Source of the DNA: Ktedonobacteraceae bacterium
Lineage (GTDB): Bacteria > Chloroflexota > Ktedonobacteria > Ktedonobacterales > Ktedonobacteraceae
Assembly (NCBI GenBank): GCA_035653615.1
Contig: DASRBN010000007.1
Coordinates: forward strand, 1-64,000
Direction: 5' to 3'
DNA length: 64,000 nt
Of the stretch, positions 53,243-61,560 are shown piece by piece. A program made the position numbers and the translations under genes. The notes below the pieces were generated by a model. That model saw only the letters and a program-made list of their open reading frames with translations, was not told where the DNA came from and did not search any database. Numbering within the stretch: position 1 is the first letter of the stretch; each line of letters begins with the position of its first letter.

Positions 53243-54628
53243 TTATGGCTGGCTCCCCTTATCAGGCCTGTCAACCACCGGTTCGGGCATACCGGGAATC
53301 TTAAAAACCAGGCGTACAGAGCCAAATTGCACGACATCGCCATGTTGCAACGGTTCCGGCTTCAGCGGAATTAGAGGTGTTTCACCAAGCCGCGTCTTGT
53401 TGCGGCTCTTCAAGTCCTCGATATGAAAGGCTGTCTTCTCGTAACGTATACGCGCGTGCTGCCGCGAGACTGTCATACGAGGATCGACAGGTGTAAGATC
53501 GATTTCAGGTTTCAGGCCGCGCTTCGGGTCAACGCGCCCGACGATCACATACTTATCCTTAATGGCGAAGCGCTGTATATCTTTCCCATCTTTCTCCAGG
53601 CATAAATATGCATACACTCCCTCTTCCGCTGGCACAAGCTGTACACCATCCACAGCAGTAGGTACATCTGTTACCGTATCATCGATCACCGTATCGCTTA
53701 AGGAAATATCCCCTGTATCTCGAACCGTCGTCATTTCACCCGTTATATGGGCACCCCCAGGCTGATCACCTGCAAGCGAGCGTTGTGGAAGAGGCAAGGC
53801 CTCTAAAGCCGTAAGCAGTGCGGTGGCATTCGGGAAGCGCTGAGCCGGGTCCTTCGCCATAGCCCGGTCGATCACAGCTTGCAGTGCCGCGGGCGTATTG
53901 GGACGGAACTGTTCCAGGCGAGGAACAGGAGCGCTGCTCTGTAACGCGGCCGTCTCAGCAGGTGTATGCCCGACAAAAGGGGCCCGGCCCGTCACCAGTT
54001 CAAATAAAATCAACCCGAGTTGATAGACATCCGTCCAGGGGCCAACTGGCCCCTGCTGCAAAGATTCAGGCGCCAGATAGCGAGGGTCTAGATTCCAGAG
54101 ATCATCCGCCTGCTGGCTATGAATATAGCCGAGTTGCGTCATTAATAAACGCAGCCCGACATCGTCTAATTGTACGCGATCCGCGCCATCTACAGTGTCT
54201 ACCGTTACCAGCTGCGGGCGCAGGTCTGTATCTATTATTCCTTCTGCCTGTAAAGCAAATAGTCCCTGCGCCATCTGCTGCGCGATATCCACCGCGCGCC
54301 GCAAATTTAATGCTTCGTCCTCGAGTATGCTGCGCAGCGTCACTCCGCGCGGTGGATCGGTCGCGATGAATGCGCGGGAGCCATCTATCCCCCAATCGTA
54401 GACATGGATCACATGCGGGGACTCTACCTGGCGCCTTCGTTCCAGCGGTTGGAGCAGCTGTTGCGCAACCTCCGCTCCTATAGTTGGTGGCACTTCCAGC
54501 ACCAGCAACCCCACCACATCACTCGTATTGCGATTATAGGCGCTATACATCGAAAGAATAGAGCCGCTCGCGAGAACCTGTCCTACCCGATAGATACCTC
54601 CGATCAAACGGGAATCGCGCTGCGCCAT
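53243..54628 (-). CDS. FHA-domain pseudokinase
   Basis: 461 residues. Residues about 8-290 have the Ser/Thr kinase fold and end regions (YLAPESL, DVYQLGLILFELVTGRAPF). The catalytic elements are lost: the VAIK lysine is Leu42 (VVGLLVL), HRDLKPxN reads DTDLRPQL at 133-140, so His and Asn are gone, and DFG reads DVG at 156-158. The glycine loop is LASGSILSMYSA. Residues about 355-455 are an FHA domain with YVIVGRV, SRQHARI and SRNKTRLGE, which binds phosphothreonine. AAGGAGG five bases before ATG supports the start. The LCP gene ends 31 bases upstream on the same strand, so they form an operon. Confidence 0.85.
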   Translation of the reverse strand: MAQRDSRLIGGIYRVGQVLASGSILSMYSAYNRNTSDVVGLLVLEVPPTIGAEVAQQLLQPLERRRQVESPHVIHVYDWGIDGSRAFIATDPPRGVTLRSILEDEALNLRRAVDIAQQMAQGLFALQAEGIIDTDLRPQLVTVDTVDGADRVQLDDVGLRLLMTQLGYIHSQQADDLWNLDPRYLAPESLQQGPVGPWTDVYQLGLILFELVTGRAPFVGHTPAETAALQSSAPVPRLEQFRPNTPAALQAVIDRAMAKDPAQRFPNATALLTALEALPLPQRSLAGDQPGGAHITGEMTTVRDTGDISLSDTVIDDTVTDVPTAVDGVQLVPAEEGVYAYLCLEKDGKDIQRFAIKDKYVIVGRVDPKRGLKPEIDLTPVDPRMTVSRQHARIRYEKTAFHIEDLKSRNKTRLGETPLIPLKPEPLQHGDVVQFGSVRLVFKIPGMPEPVVDRPDKGSQP

Positions 54629-54659
54629 ACCTGCCTCCTTGTGGGAAGAAGTACAACTT

Positions 54660-56075
54660 TCAATTGTACAAATTTTTCTTCACATAATCCTTAATAGCCT
54701 GCCAGTTGCCATTCACAGGTAATAAAATGTATTGCCCATTGTTGGATGTGGCATCCATCAACACATTTTGATTGCTTAAGCTCACACGGTGCGCACTATC
54801 TAGATTCATCTTCTGGGCAAACAGTCCCAGATCGGCCAGCGACAGATTTGTGTAGATGGCTTTTGACAGCACGTTCAATGCATTATACAGGCTAGGCCAG
54901 GTAGAAACCGACTTCACCTTTGATAGCGCGGCCTTGATGATGATCTGCTGCCGTGCCGAACGGGCAAAATCGGTCAACTCGGCCTGATTCTCAGACGTGC
55001 CCTTGCCACATACTTCCAGTGGCTCACGCGCGCGCGCATATTCAATCGCTCGGGCACCATCCATATGCTGCCAACCCTTGTTGAATTGAACCTTAATCCA
55101 GCCCGGGTCTATGCTTGCATCATCATTCCTTGGATAGCAGGCATTGAAGGAATCGGGCACATAGACATCGATTCCACCAATGGCGTCAATGAAATCCTTA
55201 AATCCTGTGAAATTGATGGTCAACCAGTATTTCACATCCAGGCCGGTAATAAGCGATATCTTTTGCGCTGCCGCATTGCCGCCCGCAACCGGATTCGCAT
55301 TGTTATTGGATGCATACTCGTAGACAGAATTGATTTTACCATAATTTCCAGAGCCTTCTGGAATCTGCACCCAGAGGTCTCGCGGCACCGATACCAGCGT
55401 AGTATGACCATTATTCGGTAGCAGGCTCATCACTACCAGAGAATCTGTCAGGTATGCTCCATCATGACCGCTTCCACCATAACCCATCACCAGCAGGTTT
55501 ACGCGATCACTGCCCCCCATGTAGCCTGTCTGCGTGCTGAGTGGAGATTGGGTAGAAATCGCCGAACCGAATGCCAGCACCTTTTGCAGGGTTACTGCCG
55601 CAAAGCCTATAACTATCACTAGCAGCAGTACGACAGACAGGCATCCGATCAGGCAACCTTTGCGCCTGCGCGGACGCCGGTTTGAAGCCGGACGCGCAAC
55701 CGGACGTCCTGAGCTATAACTTCCAGGGCTTCTTCCCGGTGTCGCATCAGGCCTGGCCGGGGGCGAGGGAGCAGACGATTGGACAGGAGGCCACGCTTGA
55801 TCCTGAACCTGTTGCTGGGGCGCTCTTAGTATGAATGGTTCTGGCTTCTGCATATTTGCACCAGGCTCAGGAGAGAGAGGCGTAAATTGATAAGGGCGAC
55901 GCGAAGACCCTCTTCTACTGCTGGATGGGCCTGTACCGATCGTTTCGTCCGCGTTATTTCTATTCACAGCAGGATACCCGTTGGCTCCCTGACCCTTACC
56001 CTGAACACGCCCACATACACCACAAAACCTGGCACCCGCGGGTAACTCGGAACCACAATATTCACACTGGCTCAT
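54660..56075 (-). CDS. LytR-CpsA-Psr family glycopolymer transferase with N-terminal zinc ribbon
   Basis: 471 residues. Residues 1-30 carry CEYCGS and CGVCGR, a double zinc ribbon; a Pro/Arg-rich linker and one membrane helix (about 145-170) follow. The exterior LCP domain (about 190-395) has VSVPRDLWVQIP and YARAREPLEV and DFARSARQQ, with the conserved Arg and Asp residues that bind the pyrophosphate. LCP proteins attach glycopolymers such as teichoic acid or polysaccharide to peptidoglycan. AAGGAG five bases before the ATG supports the start. The zinc ribbon is cytoplasmic, which is unusual for LCP proteins. Confidence 0.9.
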   Translation of the reverse strand: MSQCEYCGSELPAGARFCGVCGRVQGKGQGANGYPAVNRNNADETIGTGPSSSRRGSSRRPYQFTPLSPEPGANMQKPEPFILRAPQQQVQDQAWPPVQSSAPSPPARPDATPGRSPGSYSSGRPVARPASNRRPRRRKGCLIGCLSVVLLLVIVIGFAAVTLQKVLAFGSAISTQSPLSTQTGYMGGSDRVNLLVMGYGGSGHDGAYLTDSLVVMSLLPNNGHTTLVSVPRDLWVQIPEGSGNYGKINSVYEYASNNNANPVAGGNAAAQKISLITGLDVKYWLTINFTGFKDFIDAIGGIDVYVPDSFNACYPRNDDASIDPGWIKVQFNKGWQHMDGARAIEYARAREPLEVCGKGTSENQAELTDFARSARQQIIIKAALSKVKSVSTWPSLYNALNVLSKAIYTNLSLADLGLFAQKMNLDSAHRVSLSNQNVLMDATSNNGQYILLPVNGNWQAIKDYVKKNLYN

Positions 56076-56291
56076 AAAAACTCCTTACCATGGGAGATAA
56101 AAAAGCAAGTAAACAGTAATAAAAATCCTTGAAGTATCAGATTATAGAGATCAATGTTCTATTTTAGAATGCATAAGCGACTGATCACTAAGTATATGAA
56201 CGAATCAATTACCAGGAAGTCTCATTTCCCAGCAATGAGCAAAGAGCAGAATCCAGGATGACCGCAAGGCCGATGACCGGTTTTGGTTGTC

Positions 56292-56358
56292 AATCGGCGA
56301 TGGGCGCAGTAAACCGGCCTCTACGGTAGAGGCCGGTTTACTGCGCCCATCGCCGATT
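56292..56358. terminator. 33-bp perfect inverted repeat (long hairpin) downstream of the XdhC gene
   Basis: Bases 56292-56324 and 56326-56358 are exact reverse complements, 33 bases each, with a single central base. The inner part is GC-rich (CCGGCCTCTAC). It lies between the XdhC stop at 56379 and the LCP start at 56075. On the minus strand no U-tract follows, so it is a very long terminator-like hairpin or a mobile palindrome. Confidence 0.75.
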
Positions 56359-56378
56359 CATTCAAATGAATGGAGAAC

Positions 56379-57155
56379 CTATTTTTTTGACCAATCATTT
56401 ATGGCTTTAGCATCCTTGCCATGACGAGTAGCCACGATTTCGGCCATAATTGCCAGGGCCATCTCTTCAGGCGAGGTTGCACCTATATTCAATCCGATCG
56501 GGCCATGAATGCGGCGCAACTGTTCATCTGTCAGTCCCTTCTGCCTCAGTCGCTCATCACGCTCCTCTTTCGTCTTGCGGCTGCCAATCGCACCGATATA
56601 GCCGACATTGCGTGATAACACAACCTGCAATGTCGGCTCGTCGAACTTGGGATCATGTGTCAAAACGGCAACCGAGGTCGAAGGATTGAGATCCATCTCC
56701 TGCAAGACCTCATCGGGCCAGGCCACAATCAGCTCATCGGCATGCGGGAAGCGTTCGCGGGTAGCGAATGCCGCGCGCGCATCGATCACTACGACGCGAT
56801 AATGCAGGGTTTTGGCAAAAGTAGTCAAAGGGATAGCAATGTGCCCCGCGCCTACAATTAAAAGCGTTGGCGGCGGCGGAAAGCCCTCGATGAAGACATC
56901 AAAAGCTAAAGCACCGGTTTCGCTTTCCACGCTGTAGGTTTGCGTTCCTGCATCCCCATTCCAGATGGCCCGCTCGGCATCCTCAACAACCAGGGTATCA
57001 AGCGCGGCATTTCCAAGCGTGCCGCGCGTTTTTTTGCCCGGATACACCAGCATCTTCGCGCCTAGATACTCCTCCTCGCCCTGCACGATGGTGGCCAATG
57101 CGACACCTTTTTCCTGCTTCAGCAAATCCCTCAATTCGTCGTAAAGTTCGCCCAT
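56379..57155 (-). CDS. XdhC/CoxF-family molybdenum-cofactor insertion protein
   Basis: 258 residues. The N-terminal part (about 1-75) is a CoxI-like domain and the C-terminal 170 residues form a Rossmann domain (LLIVGAGHIAIPLTTFAKTL, VVVIDARAAFATRERFP, VLTHDPKFDEPTL, GYIGAIGSRKTKEER, INDWSKK tail). XdhC-type proteins deliver sulfurated molybdopterin to xanthine dehydrogenase or CO dehydrogenase-type molybdenum hydroxylases. The ATG at MGELYDEL follows the stop of the CoxI gene by four bases; an ATG eleven codons upstream overlaps the previous gene. No target molybdenum enzyme is in the window. Confidence 0.88.
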   Translation of the reverse strand: MGELYDELRDLLKQEKGVALATIVQGEEEYLGAKMLVYPGKKTRGTLGNAALDTLVVEDAERAIWNGDAGTQTYSVESETGALAFDVFIEGFPPPPTLLIVGAGHIAIPLTTFAKTLHYRVVVIDARAAFATRERFPHADELIVAWPDEVLQEMDLNPSTSVAVLTHDPKFDEPTLQVVLSRNVGYIGAIGSRKTKEERDERLRQKGLTDEQLRRIHGPIGLNIGATSPEEMALAIMAEIVATRHGKDAKAINDWSKK

Positions 57156-57159
57156 GACC

Positions 57160-57477
57160 TTACCAATCCAATCGCTCGACGAAGACACGAATCGTTCCGC
57201 CGCAGGCCAGCCCTATCTTCTCGAAGTTTTCCTCTTCTGAAATGCCAAATTCGAGCATCTGCGGCTTGCCCGTCTTAATCACTTCCATGGCCGAATGCAC
57301 GACAGCAGGCTCAACACATCCCCCGCTGACCGAACCGGACAACTCGCCTTTCTCGCTCACTGCCAGTTTTGCTCCTGGCCTGCGGGGAGCCGATCCGGCC
57401 ATCGATACGACAGTAGCCACCGCCACACGCTCGCCGTTTTCGCGCCACTTCTCGACATCAGGCAGAATATCACGCAT
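57160..57477 (-). CDS. XdhC/CoxI N-terminal domain protein
   Basis: 105 residues, a stand-alone CoxI domain: VATVVSMAGSAPRRPGAKLAV, GSVSGGCVEPAVV and the end GLACGGTIRVFVERL. Two Cys (in GGC and ACGG) are the typical pair of this domain. It is the first half of the two-gene XdhC arrangement and lies four bases before the larger XdhC-type gene, so probably they act as one complex. Confidence 0.88.
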   Translation of the reverse strand: MRDILPDVEKWRENGERVAVATVVSMAGSAPRRPGAKLAVSEKGELSGSVSGGCVEPAVVHSAMEVIKTGKPQMLEFGISEEENFEKIGLACGGTIRVFVERLDW

Positions 57478-57525
57478 AACAGACCTCCTTTTCGTTGGTA
57501 CACGCCATTCTATATGGATTACCGC

Positions 57526-58893
57526 TCACCACACCCGTGGCTTACTCCATTCAGCAGCAGCTTTACGGCGGGCCGCCGCGCTGCGTACCGGCCTGCTATC
57601 GTCGATAGCCGCCAGTAGATTGCCCAGGCTGATCAAGCTATCCAGGTTATGAGCAGGCAAAAAATTATCGATATACGGCAGTGCTGTCTTCATACCAATC
57701 GTCAGCGGTCGGTAATCAGGAGAACCCAGCAACGGATTCAGCCAGATCAACCGGTGACAGTTGTGCTGCAAGCGATCCATCTCCACTTCAAGCATACCCG
57801 CGTCGCCACGATCCCAGCCATCGCTGATAATCAGCACTACGGCCCCATGCCCCAGTACACGCCTGGCCCATTTACGATTGAAGTAGTGCAGCGCGTCCCC
57901 AATACGTGTTCCGCCCGACCAATCCTGCACTAATTTTGACACATCGCGCACGGCATCGTCGACATCACGTTTCTTTAACTGGCGCGTAATACGTGTAAGC
58001 CGCGTACCGAAAACAAACGCCTCTACATTCATCAAGCCATTAGAAATGGTATGAATGAAATGCAAGAGCAGCCGTGAATACAGGCTCATCGAACCACTGA
58101 TATCACAGATGATGACCAGCGGGCGCGGCTTATAGCGAATCTCGCGCCACGTCAGTTCCAGAAACTCCGCTCCATACTTGAGATTACGGCGCACGATACG
58201 CCGCATATCAGGATAGGAGCCATGGCGAGCAGGCGACTTGCGATGTGTAGGCCGCATACCCAGGTGCCAGCGCATCTCGGCCATCAACCGCTTGGCCTCC
58301 TGCACCTCATCCCAGGTAAAAGACTCAAAGTCTTTCTTCCTCAGCATCTCGATGGCACTGTACGCTGTTCCCTGTGGATTGGCGGCATCGTCGTCATCCT
58401 CCTGCTCGATGCGCTCATCCTTGCGACGGCGGCGTTCGCTTTCGCGCATCTCCGGGCGCAGGTCTTTACGCTGTTCCGACTGCGAATTGAGGTGTTCCGC
58501 CAGGCGTTTCCGTTCCGAAGGGGGCAGGCGCATCTGACGCTCATCCCGTTTTGCTGCCCCGGATGCATTGTTCGCCTTCTTATCCTGCCGATCTCGCATA
58601 TACCAATAATACAGGAACAGCTGATTGAACACCGGCTCCTGCTCATGTTTGGCAAGCAGGCTGCACTTGAGCGTATTATAGAAATCCTCTTTGTTGGTGA
58701 TATCGATATAATCCAGCGTCTCGGCAAGGTCGAGCATCTTGCGAGGCCCTACATCAATACCAGACTCCCAGAGAATACGCCCAAATTCGGTAAGCCGGAA
58801 AAGCAGGCGCGCGCCGCGCTCAAGTTCAACCGGACGCAGTGGCTCGGCAGCAAAGTAATCACCATTTTGTTGCGGTTGCCCCTGTATGCCCAT
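57526..58893 (-). CDS. VWA-domain protein (CoxE-like)
   Basis: 455 residues. The C-terminal VWA domain has a MIDAS motif, ICDISGSMSLYSR, with the second site in WSGGTRIGDAL and ISDGWDRGD. The N-terminal 250 residues are charged and helical (…DERQMRLPPSERKRLAEHLNSQ…), as in CoxE. CoxE works with the MoxR-type ATPase CoxD in the maturation of CO dehydrogenase-like enzymes. It starts two bases after the MoxR stop and is followed by the CoxI/XdhC pair. Confidence 0.88.
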   Translation of the reverse strand: MGIQGQPQQNGDYFAAEPLRPVELERGARLLFRLTEFGRILWESGIDVGPRKMLDLAETLDYIDITNKEDFYNTLKCSLLAKHEQEPVFNQLFLYYWYMRDRQDKKANNASGAAKRDERQMRLPPSERKRLAEHLNSQSEQRKDLRPEMRESERRRRKDERIEQEDDDDAANPQGTAYSAIEMLRKKDFESFTWDEVQEAKRLMAEMRWHLGMRPTHRKSPARHGSYPDMRRIVRRNLKYGAEFLELTWREIRYKPRPLVIICDISGSMSLYSRLLLHFIHTISNGLMNVEAFVFGTRLTRITRQLKKRDVDDAVRDVSKLVQDWSGGTRIGDALHYFNRKWARRVLGHGAVVLIISDGWDRGDAGMLEVEMDRLQHNCHRLIWLNPLLGSPDYRPLTIGMKTALPYIDNFLPAHNLDSLISLGNLLAAIDDSRPVRSAAARRKAAAEWSKPRVW

Positions 58894-58895
58894 AC

Positions 58896-59798
58896 TCAGG
58901 CTACTCCCTGCGCCTTGCGGATCATCTTGTAGAGCTCGCTGCCGCCGGCCTTCAGTACATCATCCTGGTACTTGAGCAGCGCGCCCAATGTATCGCGTAC
59001 CGGTCCCTCGACCAACTCTATCTGATTGAGCGCCAGTAGTGAGCTGATCCAGTCGAGCGTCTCGGCGATGCCGGGGGCCTTGAACAGATCGATACTGCGC
59101 AATTCGCGCACAAACGCGCATACCTGCTTGGCAAGCCGCTCCGGTACGCCGGGCATGCGTGCCAGCACAATAGAATATTCTTTCTCTAATGTAGGATAAT
59201 CAATCCAATAATACAGGCAGCGCCTCCGCAGCGCATCATGAATCTCGCGCGTGCGGTTAGAGGTAATAATTACGACCGGCGTCTCTTTCGCACGAATGGT
59301 GCCGATTTCAGGAATTGTAATCTGGAAATCTGACAGCAGTTCGAGCAGATACGCCTCAAACTCCTCGTCACTGCGATCCAATTCATCGATGAGCAAAACA
59401 GGAGCTTTGGCATTCGACGGATCAATAGCCTGCAATAGCGGGCGGGTTATCAGAAAATCGGGACCAAAAATTTCCTTGAGTTCTTCAGAGCGGTTGAGTC
59501 GCTGTGCCTCCATCAGGCGAATATGCAGCATCTGGCGCGTATAATTCCACTCGTAGACGGCAGTGTTCACATCGATCCCCTCGTAACACTGCAAACGAAT
59601 CAGGTTCGTATCGAGGACGGCAGCCAAAACTTTGGCTACCTCGGTCTTGCCAACTCCTGGCTCGCCTTCAAGCAAGAGCGGCTTGCGTCGTTTCAGCGCC
59701 AGGAACACGGCCGTTGCCAGGCTGCGATCGGCGATATAACGCTCGTCAAACATTGCCCGTTGTACATCTTCGATAGTCTTCAATTGTTCCTGGTCCAA
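58896..59798 (-). CDS. MoxR-family AAA+ ATPase (CoxD-like)
   Basis: 300 residues. Walker A LLEGEPGVGKTE, Walker B VLLIDELDRSDEEFEAYLLE, sensor-1 VIITSNRTREIHDALRRRC. MoxR ATPases cooperate with VWA proteins as chaperones for metalloenzyme assembly; CoxD in this order sulfurates the MoCu centre of CODH. A TTG start at 59798 is proposed because GGGAGG is six bases upstream; a GTG twelve codons further up has no ribosome-binding site. It is the first gene of a MoxR-VWA-CoxI-XdhC operon. Confidence 0.88.
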   Translation of the reverse strand: MDQEQLKTIEDVQRAMFDERYIADRSLATAVFLALKRRKPLLLEGEPGVGKTEVAKVLAAVLDTNLIRLQCYEGIDVNTAVYEWNYTRQMLHIRLMEAQRLNRSEELKEIFGPDFLITRPLLQAIDPSNAKAPVLLIDELDRSDEEFEAYLLELLSDFQITIPEIGTIRAKETPVVIITSNRTREIHDALRRRCLYYWIDYPTLEKEYSIVLARMPGVPERLAKQVCAFVRELRSIDLFKAPGIAETLDWISSLLALNQIELVEGPVRDTLGALLKYQDDVLKAGGSELYKMIRKAQGVA

Positions 59799-60208
59799 AA
59801 AAAGCCTCCCAGAAAAACTAGTGCTATCCAGCACAAGAAAACGTTATGATACTACTCCTATTCTATGACTTTAAAAAGGGAAGCGTCAATGATACCACAT
59901 CAGAAAAACCCCATTCCCTCTCCAGAATTTTATAAACCTACCGATTATAGAACCTGACCAATCGACATGCTTCAATATATTTCTTTATGTATTGGAGTAT
60001 GTCAATACGTTGATGGAAAAAGTGCCAGATTGCATGGATGTAATTCATCGCTCACGATGACGCACATTGGCAACGAGATGAGAATTGTGGAAAGCGAGAG
60101 ATAACCATGCAGGTCATAGCGCAGGCGGTAGGAAATAAGTTCTTGTATATTGCAAACCCGGCACATATTTGTTACCCTCTATATAGAAAAAAGCAGGGTG
60201 ACACATCT
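59799..60208. other. Promoter region between MoxR and GH5 genes
   Basis: About 410 bases between two divergent starts. GTATTG and CAATAC at 59989-59994 and 60003-60008 make a small inverted repeat, an operator candidate for the GH5 gene. No clear consensus promoter or gene. Confidence 0.4.
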
Positions 60209-61486
60209 ATGAAGAACTTGATACGCCTTTCACGCGGTTTGAGGCCAAAATCTTCGTTCGTTCGAAGATTGGGCTGTATTGTGTTACTCTTACTGGTCAT
60301 CATCGGTCCGCTGACCATTTACCTGGCAAGCAATCAGGGTGGCTTGAACCAATTAGTAAACAATGGTATCAAGCTATTTCCTCATAATGCGCCAGGGCAA
60401 TCACTTACACTTCCACCGCAAAACTCACAGGGCGGCGGCAGCCATGGCACGCAAGGCCCACAGAAGGTACCAAATACTGCCAACGGCTGCGGCGTCACAC
60501 AAAATCCCGACGGCTCCTATACTTTTTCATGGCTGCATGTAGCAAACGGTAAAATTGTCGATGCAAACAATTGCGTTGTTCACCTGGTAGGACTGAATAT
60601 GGGAGGCTTGTTCCTGGCTTCAGCCGGGCATGCCCCTCCCTCCGCCATTAGCTGGTTCAAACAGCATATTGCCATGAATGTCGTGCGGGAAGCCTACAAC
60701 GCCTACTGGTGGAACACCGATGTCTACGTGCCGGATGTAAGAATGCACTTCCGTCAATGGTTAGAGACGGTCGTAAAGTGGCAGGAGCAGCAAGGCAACT
60801 ACGTGATCCTGGATAACGCCACCCAGTTTCACAATCCTCCTTGTGGCGATGATGGTATGGGCTATCATGTTAGCCTGTGCCCATCACAAAACCAGGCACA
60901 AAAGAACAATCCTCCCAATCCACAGGAGAAATCTTCTTACCAGCCGACTGCGCTTGCTGCCCTTGCCAGCCTGGCACAGTTGTATGCCAACGACCCCGCC
61001 ATCATCTTCGATGTCTGGAATGAACCGGGCAACGCGGACTTACAGGGCATCTCGGAGCAAACCTACTTCCAGGATATGAACGCCCGCATCAACACGGTGC
61101 GGCAATATGCGCCTCGCTCACTTATCATGGTCTACAATCACGACCAGCCGGATATTGAATCCGGTCGCTTCCCCAACTTTTCACAGCCGAACATCATCTG
61201 GGATACCCACATCTATGATCCCAACTGGAATCCTTCGCAGGGTGCTTCTAAGAACGTCTCATTCGCACAGGCACATAACCAGGGGTTCATTATAGGAGAA
61301 TGGGGCGGGCAATACGGCCAGCCGTCACCCAACACCATTATTCCTTTTATCCAGGCCAATGCGCTTGGTTCCACCTACTTCGATGCCGATATGCTGACTA
61401 ATGGTGGATGGAAACATCCGACCAGTTTTAATAGCCTTGGCCAACAGGTGGCTGCAGCATATGCCACAATCTTTGTATCGCAATAA
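60209..61486 (+). CDS. Secreted GH5-family glycoside hydrolase (cellulase-like)
   Basis: 425 residues. An N-terminal basic stretch and one hydrophobic segment (about 20-42) anchor or export it, followed by a Gly/Pro/Gln linker. The (beta/alpha)8 domain shows the acid/base Glu in FDVWNEPGN and the nucleophile Glu in FIIGEWGGQYG, with VHLVGLNMGG and HPT-rich end. GH5 members cleave beta-1,4-glucans, mannans and similar. AGGGTG eight bases before the ATG supports this start; a longer frame upstream adds 34 codons without a ribosome-binding site. Ends at a long hairpin. Confidence 0.88.
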   Translation: MKNLIRLSRGLRPKSSFVRRLGCIVLLLLVIIGPLTIYLASNQGGLNQLVNNGIKLFPHNAPGQSLTLPPQNSQGGGSHGTQGPQKVPNTANGCGVTQNPDGSYTFSWLHVANGKIVDANNCVVHLVGLNMGGLFLASAGHAPPSAISWFKQHIAMNVVREAYNAYWWNTDVYVPDVRMHFRQWLETVVKWQEQQGNYVILDNATQFHNPPCGDDGMGYHVSLCPSQNQAQKNNPPNPQEKSSYQPTALAALASLAQLYANDPAIIFDVWNEPGNADLQGISEQTYFQDMNARINTVRQYAPRSLIMVYNHDQPDIESGRFPNFSQPNIIWDTHIYDPNWNPSQGASKNVSFAQAHNQGFIIGEWGGQYGQPSPNTIIPFIQANALGSTYFDADMLTNGGWKHPTSFNSLGQQVAAAYATIFVSQ

Positions 61487-61495
61487 ATTACTGTA

Positions 61496-61551
61496 GTTGT
61501 GTGCAAAATAATCCGGCGTTCCGCGGAATGCCGGATTATTTTGCACACGAC
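61496..61551. terminator. Long inverted-repeat hairpin between GH5 and aminopeptidase genes
   Basis: GTGTGCAAAATAATCCGGC (61499-61517) pairs perfectly with GCCGGATTATTTTGCACAC (61530-61548); the centre GTTCC/GGAAT extends the stem with one G-T pair, and the outer GTT/GAC adds another. The result is a stem of about 25 bp in a 56-base element that can terminate transcription from both convergent genes. Confidence 0.75.
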
Positions 61552-61560
61552 CGTAGCAGC

